Part shown: piece after piece, positions 26,205 to 36,900 of the stretch
How the letters are laid out: every line of letters starts with the position of its first letter
How positions within the stretch are numbered: the first letter of the stretch is position 1
Assembly (NCBI GenBank): GCA_905250125.1
Contig: CAJNOL010000911.1
Coordinates: forward strand, 30,479 to 94,478
Length of the DNA stretch: 64,000 nt
Reading direction: 5' to 3'
Source: Rotaria sordida
Lineage: Eukaryota; Rotifera; Eurotatoria; Philodinida; Philodinidae
The notes under the pieces: generated by a model
What the model saw: only the letters and a program-made list of their open reading frames with translations
Databases searched by the model: none
Told to the model about the DNA's origin: nothing
Position numbers and translations under genes: made by a program

Positions 26205-29200
26205 ATGTGTGAATCTCCACAATATTGGCAATCAACATCTTTCTGTAAGTTGTTTAAAAATTTTAAAAAAATTTTGTTTTTTTTTGAATATTTTATTTCT
26301 ATTCATTAGACGATTGTACTGGTCGTGGTCGACCAAAAGGTTTTTGTGTAGAAGTTCCATCACCACGTATATCTAGTCCTAAATTAATTTCATGTGAAAT
26401 ATCAACAAGTGTACATTCATGTGAATCATATCCTGAACTTGTACCACCATCTGTTCCTTTATCAAGTGATGATGACGAAGAAAATGTAGAAAAATTTCCT
26501 GAAGAACAAAATCATACTTTGAAAATTTTAGCTAAAAATAATAAAGATATGAAAAATGTTAGTAGAAAAAAAGAACATCATAATTTATCAATAGTTTGTC
26601 CACCAGTTGAATTACCACTTAAACGTGATGATAAACAACAATTAACATTAGTTCTTTTACCATGTTTACAATTTCCTGAATCATATTGTTCACCAAGTGA
26701 AATCATTGTTGATTATTGGCGTCGATATCATACAATGCGTGTATCATTTTCTCAAAAAGAAATTGGATTTTTTTCAACTGCTGATCGTGCTGATCGAACA
26801 CGATGTCGAGAAGATTATCGATATTTAGAAAAATTAATTTATCCACTTGAACAAAAAAAAGTTCATTTTGATCTTAATATTGGTGCTGAATATCTTGATG
26901 TAAAAGTGGGTATTTTTTATATTTGTTATAAACTATTTTCTATTAAGTTTAGGTTTTTTATTTTATTTTTATTAGGAACCACCAGCTTCACTTGATTCAA
27001 TGATGTGGTGGATTCTTCGACATAAAAGTGAATTATTTATTAATAACAAGTAATGATCTTATATACATAATGTTACAAAAGTTCGAACGAAAAAAACAAA
27101 CAAATGTGAATAGTTCCTCAGCAATTCAAAGGATTTAAATTGTTTTTTTCCATAGTTTGATTACATATTTATTAAAGTTTTATTTAATATATTTCAGATA
27201 AAATATTTGCACCTAAAAGAAGTCAGAACTAAAAATGTTTTACTCATGATCAAATTCAAAATAAGTCAGCATTGTAAAACGGTAACTAGAAATTAAGTTT
27301 GAAAAAAACACGCTAATTGAATATTTCATTGGCAACACATTTCGACGATTTTGTCAAACGAGCATTGTCGAAAATCAAGGACATCCTAAAGTTAGTTTCG
27401 GACCCGATAGTCTGAGAAATGCAGAGGGTACACTAATCACTAAACACAAAAACCGGAGAAGAAGTATCTCGTATCTTTTGGGGTGAGTGTCTAATGTCGA
27501 TTAGAAAATTTCATTGAGAGTATCAAAGTATGGTTTGATCGGGCCCGGATCCAAAAGTTCTTGACCAGATGGGCTCTAGTTCTGGAAGACCATCGAGTAA
27601 TTATTGAAGAAAAGGTCGAAGAAATTGATAATACTTGTAAAAATGAACCAGGATCAAGTATTCGATCTATTTCGTAGAACTGTTGAACAAATCGTATCTT
27701 GTATGGCTTTCATAAGAGATGTGCCGTCATAATTTGTTCTTTATGGTAATGAGCAAGTTTGTGAAATAGACCGAATAATTGATCCTGGCTCATTTTCACA
27801 AGCATCCTTAACTTCATTGGCTTTTTCTTCGATGATTGCTGTAGATCTTCCATAACGTCATTGATTTTCGAAGTATTGGTTTCACAAAATTGCTGGAATG
27901 TGTTTGTAGTGCAATGCTTAGTTGGCAGGTTTTAGTCGAATTCGACCATCAGTAAAACTATTTTAATTCTGACTTCTATAGACAAAGACACTAATCAAGC
28001 TGTAAAAAAAAAAGATATTTAAATGCCTTCAATTCTCGAGGAACTATTGACATTCGGTTTTTTCCATTCGAACTTTTGATACACCCTGTATTTAGGTTCT
28101 TTATTAAATTATGATAAAATTTAGATTTACTTTCGATTTTTTATCATGGCGTGGAACATTACGTAAAATAATGTCATCATTATTTGATTCAGTTCTTGAT
28201 TGGCGTATAGGAATTATACGTTGGAATGGTTGTCATTTTATGACAGTTTTTCATACAGAAACTGAATTAAAAATTGAAAATGAACAAACACCTATTGAAA
28301 AACGTATGCAATATTGGGGTCATAAATTTGAAGATTATGTTACATCAAATAATCCACCATTAATTCCATCACCAAAAAAAATGTTTTCTACAATGAATAA
28401 AGCAACAATTGGTCGTCATATACTTTTATATAGTTGTGAAATAGATGCATGTACATTAAATTCAACATATAATAAAGAAAAAAAACAAGGAACTTATGTT
28501 GAAGTTAAAATTGCTTATGCTAAACATTTATTAGATTTAAATACTGCTTCGTAAGTAGATTTCACAGACAATTAAAAAAAAAACTATGAAAAATTTTTGT
28601 GTGGATTTTTACTCTTAAATTTCTTCATATAATAACGAAGGAATAATAATGGTAGTTTTGGCGCAGTCCTTTATTTGTGTCGTCGAACAGATTCAATTCA
28701 ACATTATTCTGTAGAATTGAATTCTGAAAGAAATCTCATCTATGCATTTTCACTAAAGAGTTAGTTTCTATAAAAATTGGCATTGGTAAAAAATTTACTA
28801 TTTCATAAACAGCTTTGAAAAATTCACAAGTTTTAAAGTCTGTCATGCAAAAGTAAATAGCATGTTTTGTAGTTTTATATTTTGAATTTGATACGACTCA
28901 ATTGGAATACAAAATTGACTAAGATAGTATTCTTAATAACCTAGGTATCTGATAAAATTTTGTTTAATATGATATTTGAATTTAAGAATCTATTAGTTGA
29001 CTTCCTTTTACTAAATATTTTTCTTCTCTATTTTTTTATTTTTAGTTCTCGAAAATATGCAAAATGGTAAAGAAGAAATTTAAGTTATTATTAAATAGTA
29101 CATAAGATATTTTAGGTGGCAACAATGTTTTTTAGCTGGTATTAATCATATGTTACTTGGTTTCCGAAATGATTATGGTATTGTTGAATGTTTACAACCA

Positions 29201-30111
29201 CTTGGTGTAAAAGATATTGAAATACGAGCAGTAAATATTTGCATTCTATAAGATAATTAATAAAAATTATCTATCTTAGAAAACATGGAGTGCTAGTGCA
29301 TTTATATCATTTCTTGATGAATTCTGTTCATTTGTTCGACGAACAATTACAAAAGATTGGTCATATGAAGATAGGTAAGGTGTTAACTATTTGAACTTCA
29401 AGTAAAATTTTATTTTTCATCTTTTTTACACATATTTTGATAGAGCATGAGCTATTGATTACAAAACTTGGAAATTGTCGTTATTTCTTGAAAACAAATT
29501 TCTTTCAAAATGTGCGAAATTTTCTGCTTCGCTCTGCTTGTCAGATACTACTTTTAGAGTCTGTGTCTATTGCAATCCTTGTAGGTCGTTTTTGTAAATC
29601 TATTTAGTATTTTTGGTTAAACGAGGAGGTTAAGTATTACATCGCGTTCGATTCATCATAACACCAGTTAGAAAATTACAGATGGCTTTTCTTTTTATTT
29701 TGTTTTCTTGTTGAGCAACTTGTGTACTATAGCGTTTTTAGTCGACATTCAATGATTTTCGAATTCAAATCAGGCTTTTGTCAGAAAAACATATACAAAT
29801 TCGAAATCAGCACAAGAAAACTGAGTCACATGAAGTATCTTTCTAGTCAATTTGACAACAAAATTCATTTGAAAGATACTTTATGTGACTCAGGTTTTTT
29901 GTGCTGATTTCGGATTTGTATTTGTTTCTTGAAGTTTGAATTATCGGCACTTGAAACAATGTTTTTTTCCTTTGCATTAAATATAAATTTATTTTCTAGA
30001 AATGTATATCTATTCTATTATTCTCCAAAATTAAAAAAAATCAAATGGTGTATCTCAAATGACGAACAATATCAATTTCTTCCTGATTGGTTTATAAATG
30101 AATTTTCTTGA
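26205..30111 (+). CDS. DXO/Rai1-family decapping exoribonuclease, 492 aa
   Basis: Eight exons: 26205-26244, 26310-26905, 26976-27049, 28125-28550, 29046-29066, 29116-29230, 29280-29374, 30000-30111, all in phase. The C-terminal half matches DXO (Dom3z): FLSWRGTLRKIMSS, YWGHKFEDYV, the catalytic acidic pair in SCEIDACT (about residues 341-347), YVEVK (about 361-365), KWWQQCFLAGI and LLGFRNDYGI. DXO enzymes remove incomplete, NAD or FAD caps from RNA and degrade the body 5' to 3'; the metal-binding Glu/Asp and the E-x-K motif are present, so activity is likely. The N-terminal about 150 aa (Ser/Pro-rich, acidic SSDDDEE) is longer than in human DXO (396 aa) and may be disordered. Exon 5 is only 21 nt. 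Introns 3 and 7 are expanded by palindromic repeats. The C terminus FLPDWFINEF parallels the family's FLPxWF/Y. Confidence 0.9.
27330..27910. repeat. fold-back/MITE-like palindrome in DXO intron 3
   Basis: Outer arms: ACACATTTCGACGATTTTGT near 27335 pairs with the reverse complement of ACAAAATTGCTGGAATGTGT near 27885. Inner arms around 27560-27680 and 27760-27865 share AATGA(A/G)CCAGGATCAA(G/T)TATTCG in inverted orientation. About 150 bp of the left side (27390-27550) has no partner and may be a later insertion. It is richer in G+C than the intron. No protein is encoded; family unknown. Confidence 0.65.
29757..29946. repeat. 190-bp near-symmetrical palindrome in DXO intron 7
   Basis: Left arm about 29757-29847 and right arm about 29869-29946 are inverted copies. 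CGAAATCAGCACAAGAAAAC on the left is mirrored by TTTTTTGTGCTGATTTCG on the right, and TGAGTCACATGAAGTATC by GATACTTTATGTGACTCA. The loop is only about 25 bp, so the transcript would form a long hairpin. MITE/fold-back type. Confidence 0.75.
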
Positions 30112-30269
30112 AAAAGAACTTTAGTCTGATAAAATTAAAAAGAATATTTTTGTAAATTTTCTACTCATGTGTTTTTCTTTTCGACTAATAATTTTTTTTT
30201 GATAATTAATCAATAAAATTTTGAATAAACAAAAGAAAAGAACTAAGCGCGTTACATTTTCTATTCTCA

Positions 30270-30593
30270 ATGATATTCGTTCATCTCATATTTTGGTTAT
30301 TTATAATTATTTTCATTTATATTTTAATTAAATATCACGAATATATAAATGCAATAATTATTTTTATTGGTGGATTATTTATTGAAAAACTTCATTTAAC
30401 AAATGTTTTATTTAATAATTCAACATATCGTGTATTTATTAATTATTTCTATTGGCTTTTAAAAAGCAATTCTTTGGTTACAATTGTTGGTTTATTAATA
30501 GCTATTTCAACAATTTCAACACTTATGGCAATGTTTAAACAATGGATCAAAATTGGTGTACTTATAACAATATTGTATTGGCTTGGTAGTTAG
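30270..30593 (+). CDS. small multi-pass membrane protein, 107 aa, unrecognised
   Basis: Single-exon frame with ATG at 30270, about 160 bp after the DXO stop. It is very hydrophobic: helices at about residues 3-21, 25-38 and 70-90, then a basic FKQWIK and a last hydrophobic turn ending LYWLGS. Codon style resembles the neighbouring genes, and it ends only 160 bp before the next start, so it sits in a tightly packed + strand row. Function unknown. In DNA this T-rich, a hydrophobic open frame can arise by chance, hence moderate confidence. Confidence 0.45.
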   Translation: MIFVHLIFWLFIIIFIYILIKYHEYINAIIIFIGGLFIEKLHLTNVLFNNSTYRVFINYFYWLLKSNSLVTIVGLLIAISTISTLMAMFKQWIKIGVLITILYWLGS

Positions 30594-30752
30594 GAAGAAA
30601 GAAAAAAAAAATAATCAAATGAGACAGAATCTCTTTTTCTTTCTCCATATTATTTTTTTTTCTTAATCAAGAAACAAAAAAAAAGGGTTGTTATGTGTTT
30701 TCATATTGTTCTTATATTATATTTATGATTGATTTGTATGTGTGTTGAAAGA

Positions 30753-33730
30753 ATGTTACAAGAATACCATCGACAAACAACAATCAAACCATTTGCACCC
30801 ATACTCAAAGGTAAACTACAATAAAGTTTGTTTTTTTTTTGTAAAAATCTTTTAATTAGATCGAAGCACAAAACGATGGGATAGTGATATTTCTATTCCA
30901 ACAAATATATCACTTTTATCTGTTTCAAGTTCATCGAAAAGTATTCATGATGACAATGAGATCGATGATGATCAACATTCACGTGATAGTGATTCATCAA
31001 GTTCTAAAGAAAGTGTTTCTTCTCTACTTAATGAATCGGAAGAATATAAAGCAAAGCATGTTAACCTTGATCCATATATTTTTAATAAACATTTAAATGG
31101 AATACCATGTACTATTAGTAATTTAGTAGACGCTGATATTGATGAATCTGTTAATGAGTTATTTGATGAAAGTAAATCATCATATCGACAACAAAATGAT
31201 GAATATAATCCACGTTCAATTCGTCCACCATCATTTTCTCAGTATATTAGACAAGTTCAAGAATCAAGAACAAAACCAAAACCAATTCAACGTCGATCAG
31301 CTCGTATTCCTGTTCGAACAACAAAAGCTGAACAATTAAAACTTGCACGACAACAATCAGCTAATGAAAATATGTCTAATTTACCTTATATACGTCCTTT
31401 TACAACTAAATCACAAATACGACCTTCGACAATATCTTCAATAAATCGTACTTCACGTACACGAACTAATAGTAATAGTAGTCCTAGACAATCGGAATCT
31501 GCTCGATCATGTAAACTAGCAGTTGGTTCGAATGATCCTTTACAGCTCTCAGCAATGCTTGCTAAACAAATGCGTCAAGATATTCAGAGTAATAGAGGCA
31601 AGTATATTTTCTTTTTCATATGATTTCACATATCTTAGTATTATAAGTTATGAATGTTTTATTTAGGCTGCATATGTGACAGAAAGTATTTGTTGTCTTT
31701 TTAAAATTTATATTTAAGATGTCAAGGATATAATTGGTAATCATACATTAATTTGTCACAGTTGTCATATAGATTAACATAAGAATACATGAACTGATCA
31801 AATTATAAATTTAGAAAGTAATCAGTAGTAGTGTTAATAACCGTATCAAAATATATAATAGTGCGTTACGAACCTGCTGTAGATATAATGAATATGTACA
31901 ACAGACTTATTTGCCAATAATTAGAATAATAATATTAATGTTAAATTAAGAGAAATGGAATACGAAAAAAAGGCTACGTCCAAATTGCGAACAAAAATTA
32001 AGCCAATTAAGAAAAAAGTGTTCGCAATTTGGAACACAGAAGATAACGTTGATCTTATTTTTATTGCGTTTCCAAATTGCGAACACTTTGATTAATTAGT
32101 GATTGCAATAGCTGATTATGAGTTCAATTTTATTAATAATATAAATATAGGAGTTTGAGAATAAGAATGGTATCATAATTCAAAGTATGGTTACAAATTT
32201 TACTTGGTCAACAACTGTAAGAGTTGAAAATGCTATCTTATATAATAATCATTTGTATGGGTTGCGACGTGAAAACAAGAACGGTTCATTTGTGTATATA
32301 TGTACTTTCAAATCTTGTTCTCGTACTACAAATTTAAAAGACAATACAATTATCAAATCAAATATGTATTCAAGATAAAGATTTTCATGCTTATCAAAAA
32401 GCTTTAAGGTCTATTTCTCATCGTTATATAGATCTTATACAAGATGCCGAAGATAGTAGTGATGAGGAATAGGTTTTTTTTGTTATGTATTTCTGTTGTT
32501 AATAAATGTTTTTCTAATTACAACTATATTACTTAATTATTAAAAACGTTCGCAATTTGAAAACGCAATAAAAATAAGATCAACGTTATTTTCTGTGTTC
32601 CAAATTGCGAACACTTTTTTCTTAATTGGCTTAATTTTTGTTCGCAATTTGGAAGCTACGGAAAAAAATAGTCGATTATCCTTCGAAAACAATTATAGTC
32701 TGCTAGAGATTTTTCACTTAACGTATCTTGTATTAGTATAATAAGACTAAAGAATACATGTAAGTTTCACATTTCAGCTTCAAAATGGCTGGCTACGTTC
32801 ACAAGCTTTTTTGAACGAATTGATTTTTTGAATGACGGTTTGTATCAGAAGTATAATTGGTGTCTATACTATATCCAAACAATATTTTGCTCGTAAATGT
32901 TAAGTTATAGTAGAATTGGACATATAACAATCTTCAGGTAGTCAACTTTTGTTGGAGGAAATTTTTTAAACTGGATTTTTTTTCAAAGTTGTTCTAAAAA
33001 ATCCTGAGTCTATATAAATGAAAAGAGGAGAACACGAGCTACATTTTGGTAATTGAAACTTTTTAAAAAGTAAATTATCTATAATGTAATGTGCGTATTT
33101 TATAACAAACAAGACTCTCTATAAAAAAATCGTCTAAAGAATGTTGTCAAGTATTGTATTGATATCAATCGCAAAAAATCTTAATATATTCAAGACAAAT
33201 TCTTTTAGAACTTTTATTTATATTATAAACTCATAGTTTCAGCTAAATATGAACTTGAATGAAAGATACTCATTGATAATCATCTCTTTGAATAAATAAG
33301 ATAGATATTCATGAACTATAAAATTATTTTAAATAAAATATCATTATTAAAAATTTGTTTTTTTTTTCTTCTAGTTCCAGCTTATTCTAAACCATTAAGT
33401 AGTGCATTACTCCGTGAACAACCTCATCCACCACTTAATCAACAATATAAAATGAAACGTATTCATAATTGGCTGAAAAAAACTGCTCCATCAGAATATC
33501 TTGAATATAATGAATATGCATCAAATGAAAGTGCACGTGGAACAAATTTCAATGATAAACTTGATGGTGAATATGATTTACTTTCTGATGAAAAACGAGG
33601 AAACAATATCGAAAGAACATATAATGAAGCTCATCGTGTATTACCATTATTTAATTCTGAAATTTATCGACAAATGCAACAACGTAATTTATTATTAACC
33701 CGTATTGAATTAGACTTATACGTTATTTGA
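30753..33730 (+). CDS. hypothetical disordered protein, 383 aa
   Basis: Exons 30753-30810, 30860-31597 and 33375-33730 join in phase. The protein starts MLQEYHRQTTIKPFAPILK and is Ser- and acid-rich in the first third (DISIPTNISLLSVSSSSKS, EIDDDQHSRDSDSSSS). It is basic and Arg/Ser-rich in the middle (QRRSARIPVRTTKAEQLKLA, RTSRTRTNSNSSPRQSES) and polar in the last exon (PLSSALLREQPHPPLNQQYK). No domain, signal peptide or membrane helix is seen; it looks intrinsically disordered. The last intron is 1.78 kb, and its donor reads GAG/GCAAGT, a GC-AG intron; a GT choice 4 nt further gives an immediate stop in the next exon. The intron carries a TIR transposon. If the last exon is wrong, the frame would end at 31623. 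Confidence 0.6.
31979..32653. mobile_element. 675-bp TIR element with FLYWCH-like ORF (MULE-like?)
   Basis: Arms 31979-32085 and 32548-32653 are about 95% identical inverted repeats, each with three copies of an AATTGCGAAC/GTTCGCAATT word, starting TCCAAATTGCGAAC. Short flanks GCTACG on both sides may be a decayed target duplication. Inside, 32187-32378 encodes a fragment with a C-x4-C pair (YICTFKSCSRTTN) and ILYNNHLYGLRRENKNG, resembling a FLYWCH zinc finger. A shifted frame then reads DFHAYQKALRSISHRYIDL to a stop near 32472. FLYWCH fingers occur in Mutator-like transposases, and about 100-bp TIRs fit that group. No DDE transposase domain is present, so it is non-autonomous. It is inserted in the last intron of the hypothetical gene. 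Confidence 0.65.
32187..32378 (+). pseudogene. FLYWCH-like zinc-finger remnant inside TIR element
   Basis: 63-aa frame with hydrophobic LY..HLYGL and C-x4-C, matching the FLYWCH pattern loosely; downstream His-containing residues continue in another frame, so it is likely one frameshift past the finger. It could instead be a short intact accessory protein of the element. Confidence 0.4.
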
Positions 33731-33909
33731 CTTCAAAGCTATACCAAATTGATTTTTTTCATATAGAAAAGATATATAAGCGGTAGACTAAAACTAAAAA
33801 TATTCTTGTTCACACACACAATAGTTGGAAAAGCTGAATCAAAAAAACACCCTTCAAAAAAAAAGCTAAAACCAAAATGTCTCCTTGAAAAAAGAAGTAT
33901 CTTTAGATT

Positions 33910-36900
33910 TTATTGTAATTCAACACGTTTTCGTATTGGTGTTGGACTTGTAGCACGTGCCATAGTTCGGCTAACTGTTTGCATTGTTTGAGCCATTTGT
34001 GATATATCATCCCAGCGTTGAGATTGTATTAAATCTTCAAGTGATTTAAGACGATCAATTTCCTTAACACGATCTTCAAGTTCTTGAATTTCTATTCGTA
34101 AACTATTTGCTATATCTTCCTCCTGAGCAAGCTAAATATTTTCAAAAAAAAAAAAACAATATTTAAGTAAATAAGAAAATTTTCCTAGTAAAAGGAAAAA
34201 GTTATTAGCGTAATCACTGTGGGTTTAAAATTTGAAACATAATGTAACTTCTGTTGATATTCATAGGAAGATTGTTTTATTCTATCTATTTTAGGATACA
34301 TTTCTTCATCATCTGTTTACTTAATCCTTCAGAAATACAATAAGGACATCGAAGAGAAAGCAGCAAAGGCTTCAAGATTGAAGTCTCATGAAATCTTAAG
34401 AAGTCTTTGAGCTCTAGCTTTTAATATATGTCGAAGCAAGGTCTACGAAAGATGCACACGAGAGAATGAAATGCATGTTTACATTCAGAAACACAATAAA
34501 AATATAAAGAGGGTGTGGATGCAGGCTATAGCTCATTGGGTCTAGGTACAGAAATTCTTGGATCCGATGGGCTCTAGTGCAGGTGAAACAATGACCCACA
34601 CCTATACTATGAAGCACCTTCATGTCAATCAAAGTATAAATATGAATCTTTTTAATCTGTGCGCAACTTCCAGGATCCTGTTGAAGTCTCATGATGTCTA
34701 CTGTTTCCTCCTCGAAGGAAGTAGTTTATATATAATAATGAGACGTTATTGATATACATTCTATGGCCATATATCAACAGCGTATTGTCACAATCTGTGA
34801 TGTACATAGCGAGACATTGCTAAAATGTCTATCATGTCTGTGATGAGTCGTTTCTTACGTGTTTATAATGGTCTGTGAGAGGTTGCAAATTTCTACCCTG
34901 TGTATCTCAACACTCCTTTTAGTTGGTTTTATTACAAAAAATAAAATAAAATAAAATAAAATTTTACTTGTTGTTGTAATGTACTAATATGACTTGCTAA
35001 ATGATCTTTGTCACGTTGAAGAGCATTTATTTCATCTTGTAAACGTACATTACGTAATTCATATTCATTTAATTCACGTTTAGCAGTTGATGCATTTTGA
35101 ATTTCAATATTTAATTGTCTTTGTAATTGTTTATGCTAGAAATGTAAAAAAAGTAGATTTCTTAATAAATATTATTATTATTATTATTCATACTTGTCCA
35201 TCAAGATCTTTATTTCTCATTGCTTCTGTATCCAACTTATTTTGAATACTTTCAACTATACTATGAAAACTTTGTTCTTTTTTCCGTAAAGCAGCTATAT
35301 CTCTATCTTTTAATTGTAATGCATCAGTACGTTCTCGTAATGTATGACGAAGCTAAAAAGAAAAAATTCAATATTAATTAATAAGAAATATTTTTCAATG
35401 TTTTACTTGTTCTAAGTCTCTTTCAAATTGTTTGGTTAAATTTTCTAATCGTGATACTTCTTTCATTAAAGCACTTTTTTCATCAGCTAACTAGAAAATA
35501 TATAAATAGCTCATATGAAAAAAAAACTGACAAGAGGAAAAAATTTTTATTTACTTTATTACGAAGAAATTGAGCTTCATTATAACGAGCATCATGTGAT
35601 TTAAGTTCTTGTCGAAGAGTATTAAGTTCTTTCTAAAATAAAGAGAAAAAATAATCTAAATTAGATAATACAAAAATTGTAAGATATAAACCTCTAATTG
35701 GGCAGCATGATCCTGTAAACGATCTTTTTCTCGACTAGTTAATTGATAATCATTAAGGCTACGTTGTAAATTAGTTGATTCGAGTTTTAAACGATGAAGT
35801 TCATCATTTAAATCTTTATTTTGATTTAATTGTTGTTCAAGCTTAAAAGTAATAATTTAGAGATAAAGATTTTCAAATATTAAGAAAAAAAAACAAACCT
35901 GTTGTTCAAGTACACGAATTTTTGTTTGAGAATTTTTTAATTCATCAGATGAAGCACGTGATCGATCACGAATTTGTCGTAATTCTTGATCACGCAACAT
36001 TTTTTCTTGTTCAAACGTTTCTCTTGCTCGTCGTAACATATCTAATTCTTCAAGTAAATTTTGTTTTTCAATATCGAATTTTTCTATGAAGAAATAATAA
36101 AAAAAAAAAGTTAACTATTAATTAAAGATATATGATTTATTCTTACGACGAAGTTCATCTAATGCTATTGTTAAACCATATTTTTCACTTTCTAATTGAT
36201 CAAATTGAGATGATGTTTCAACAAGACTTCGTTGTAACTTAGAACGTTCTTGTTCTATTTGATGTACACGATCATCTTTTAATGATCGATCTAGTATTAT
36301 TGAATTCTTATTTAATTGATCACGCGTGCACTGATAGTTAAGGAAAAACAAAAACATTTCTTATTTCCTAACAATGAAAAAAAATCAAGCAAAAAAAAGA
36401 AATTTAATTAAAAAAGGATATAGATAGTGGCATTCTGTTTCCAAATAGTAGATTTGTTCTTGTAATTGTTTAATATATTCTGTTTCAAGATTTTGTGCCG
36501 ATGAATTTATTAATCGTTGTTTTGTAGGACTTGTTCGACTAATAAGAGACAAAATAAACAAATTGTGTAAAATACGCGTTATTGTACATATCTTGTATCA
36601 ATCAATGACGAATCCTTCAGTGATCGAGACTATTATCATTTTCATTAACATTCAATGCCTCATATCTCTTATATTTCGTTTAAAAAAAAATTAAAATAAA
36701 AAATCGACGAACAATATTAAAACGTAATAAAAGAATCAAGAAGACACATAAATCATGTCAAAAAGGGACGTTACAATTTTTTTTTCAAACAATGATATAT
36801 TGATTATTTTAATAAATTATCTTTGTATGACCATGTTTCACCTTGTATAGATATAACTTTGATCAATGGACAAACAATCAATCCTTGAAATATTTAATTG

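Noticed and set aside
36147-36538. GC-AG or GT-AG alternatives to the U12 intron
   Set aside because: A GC donor (GAAT/GCCACT) or splicing to AG at 36331 gives a weak site or loses the CHYLRDQ continuity; the AT-AC model fits all signals.
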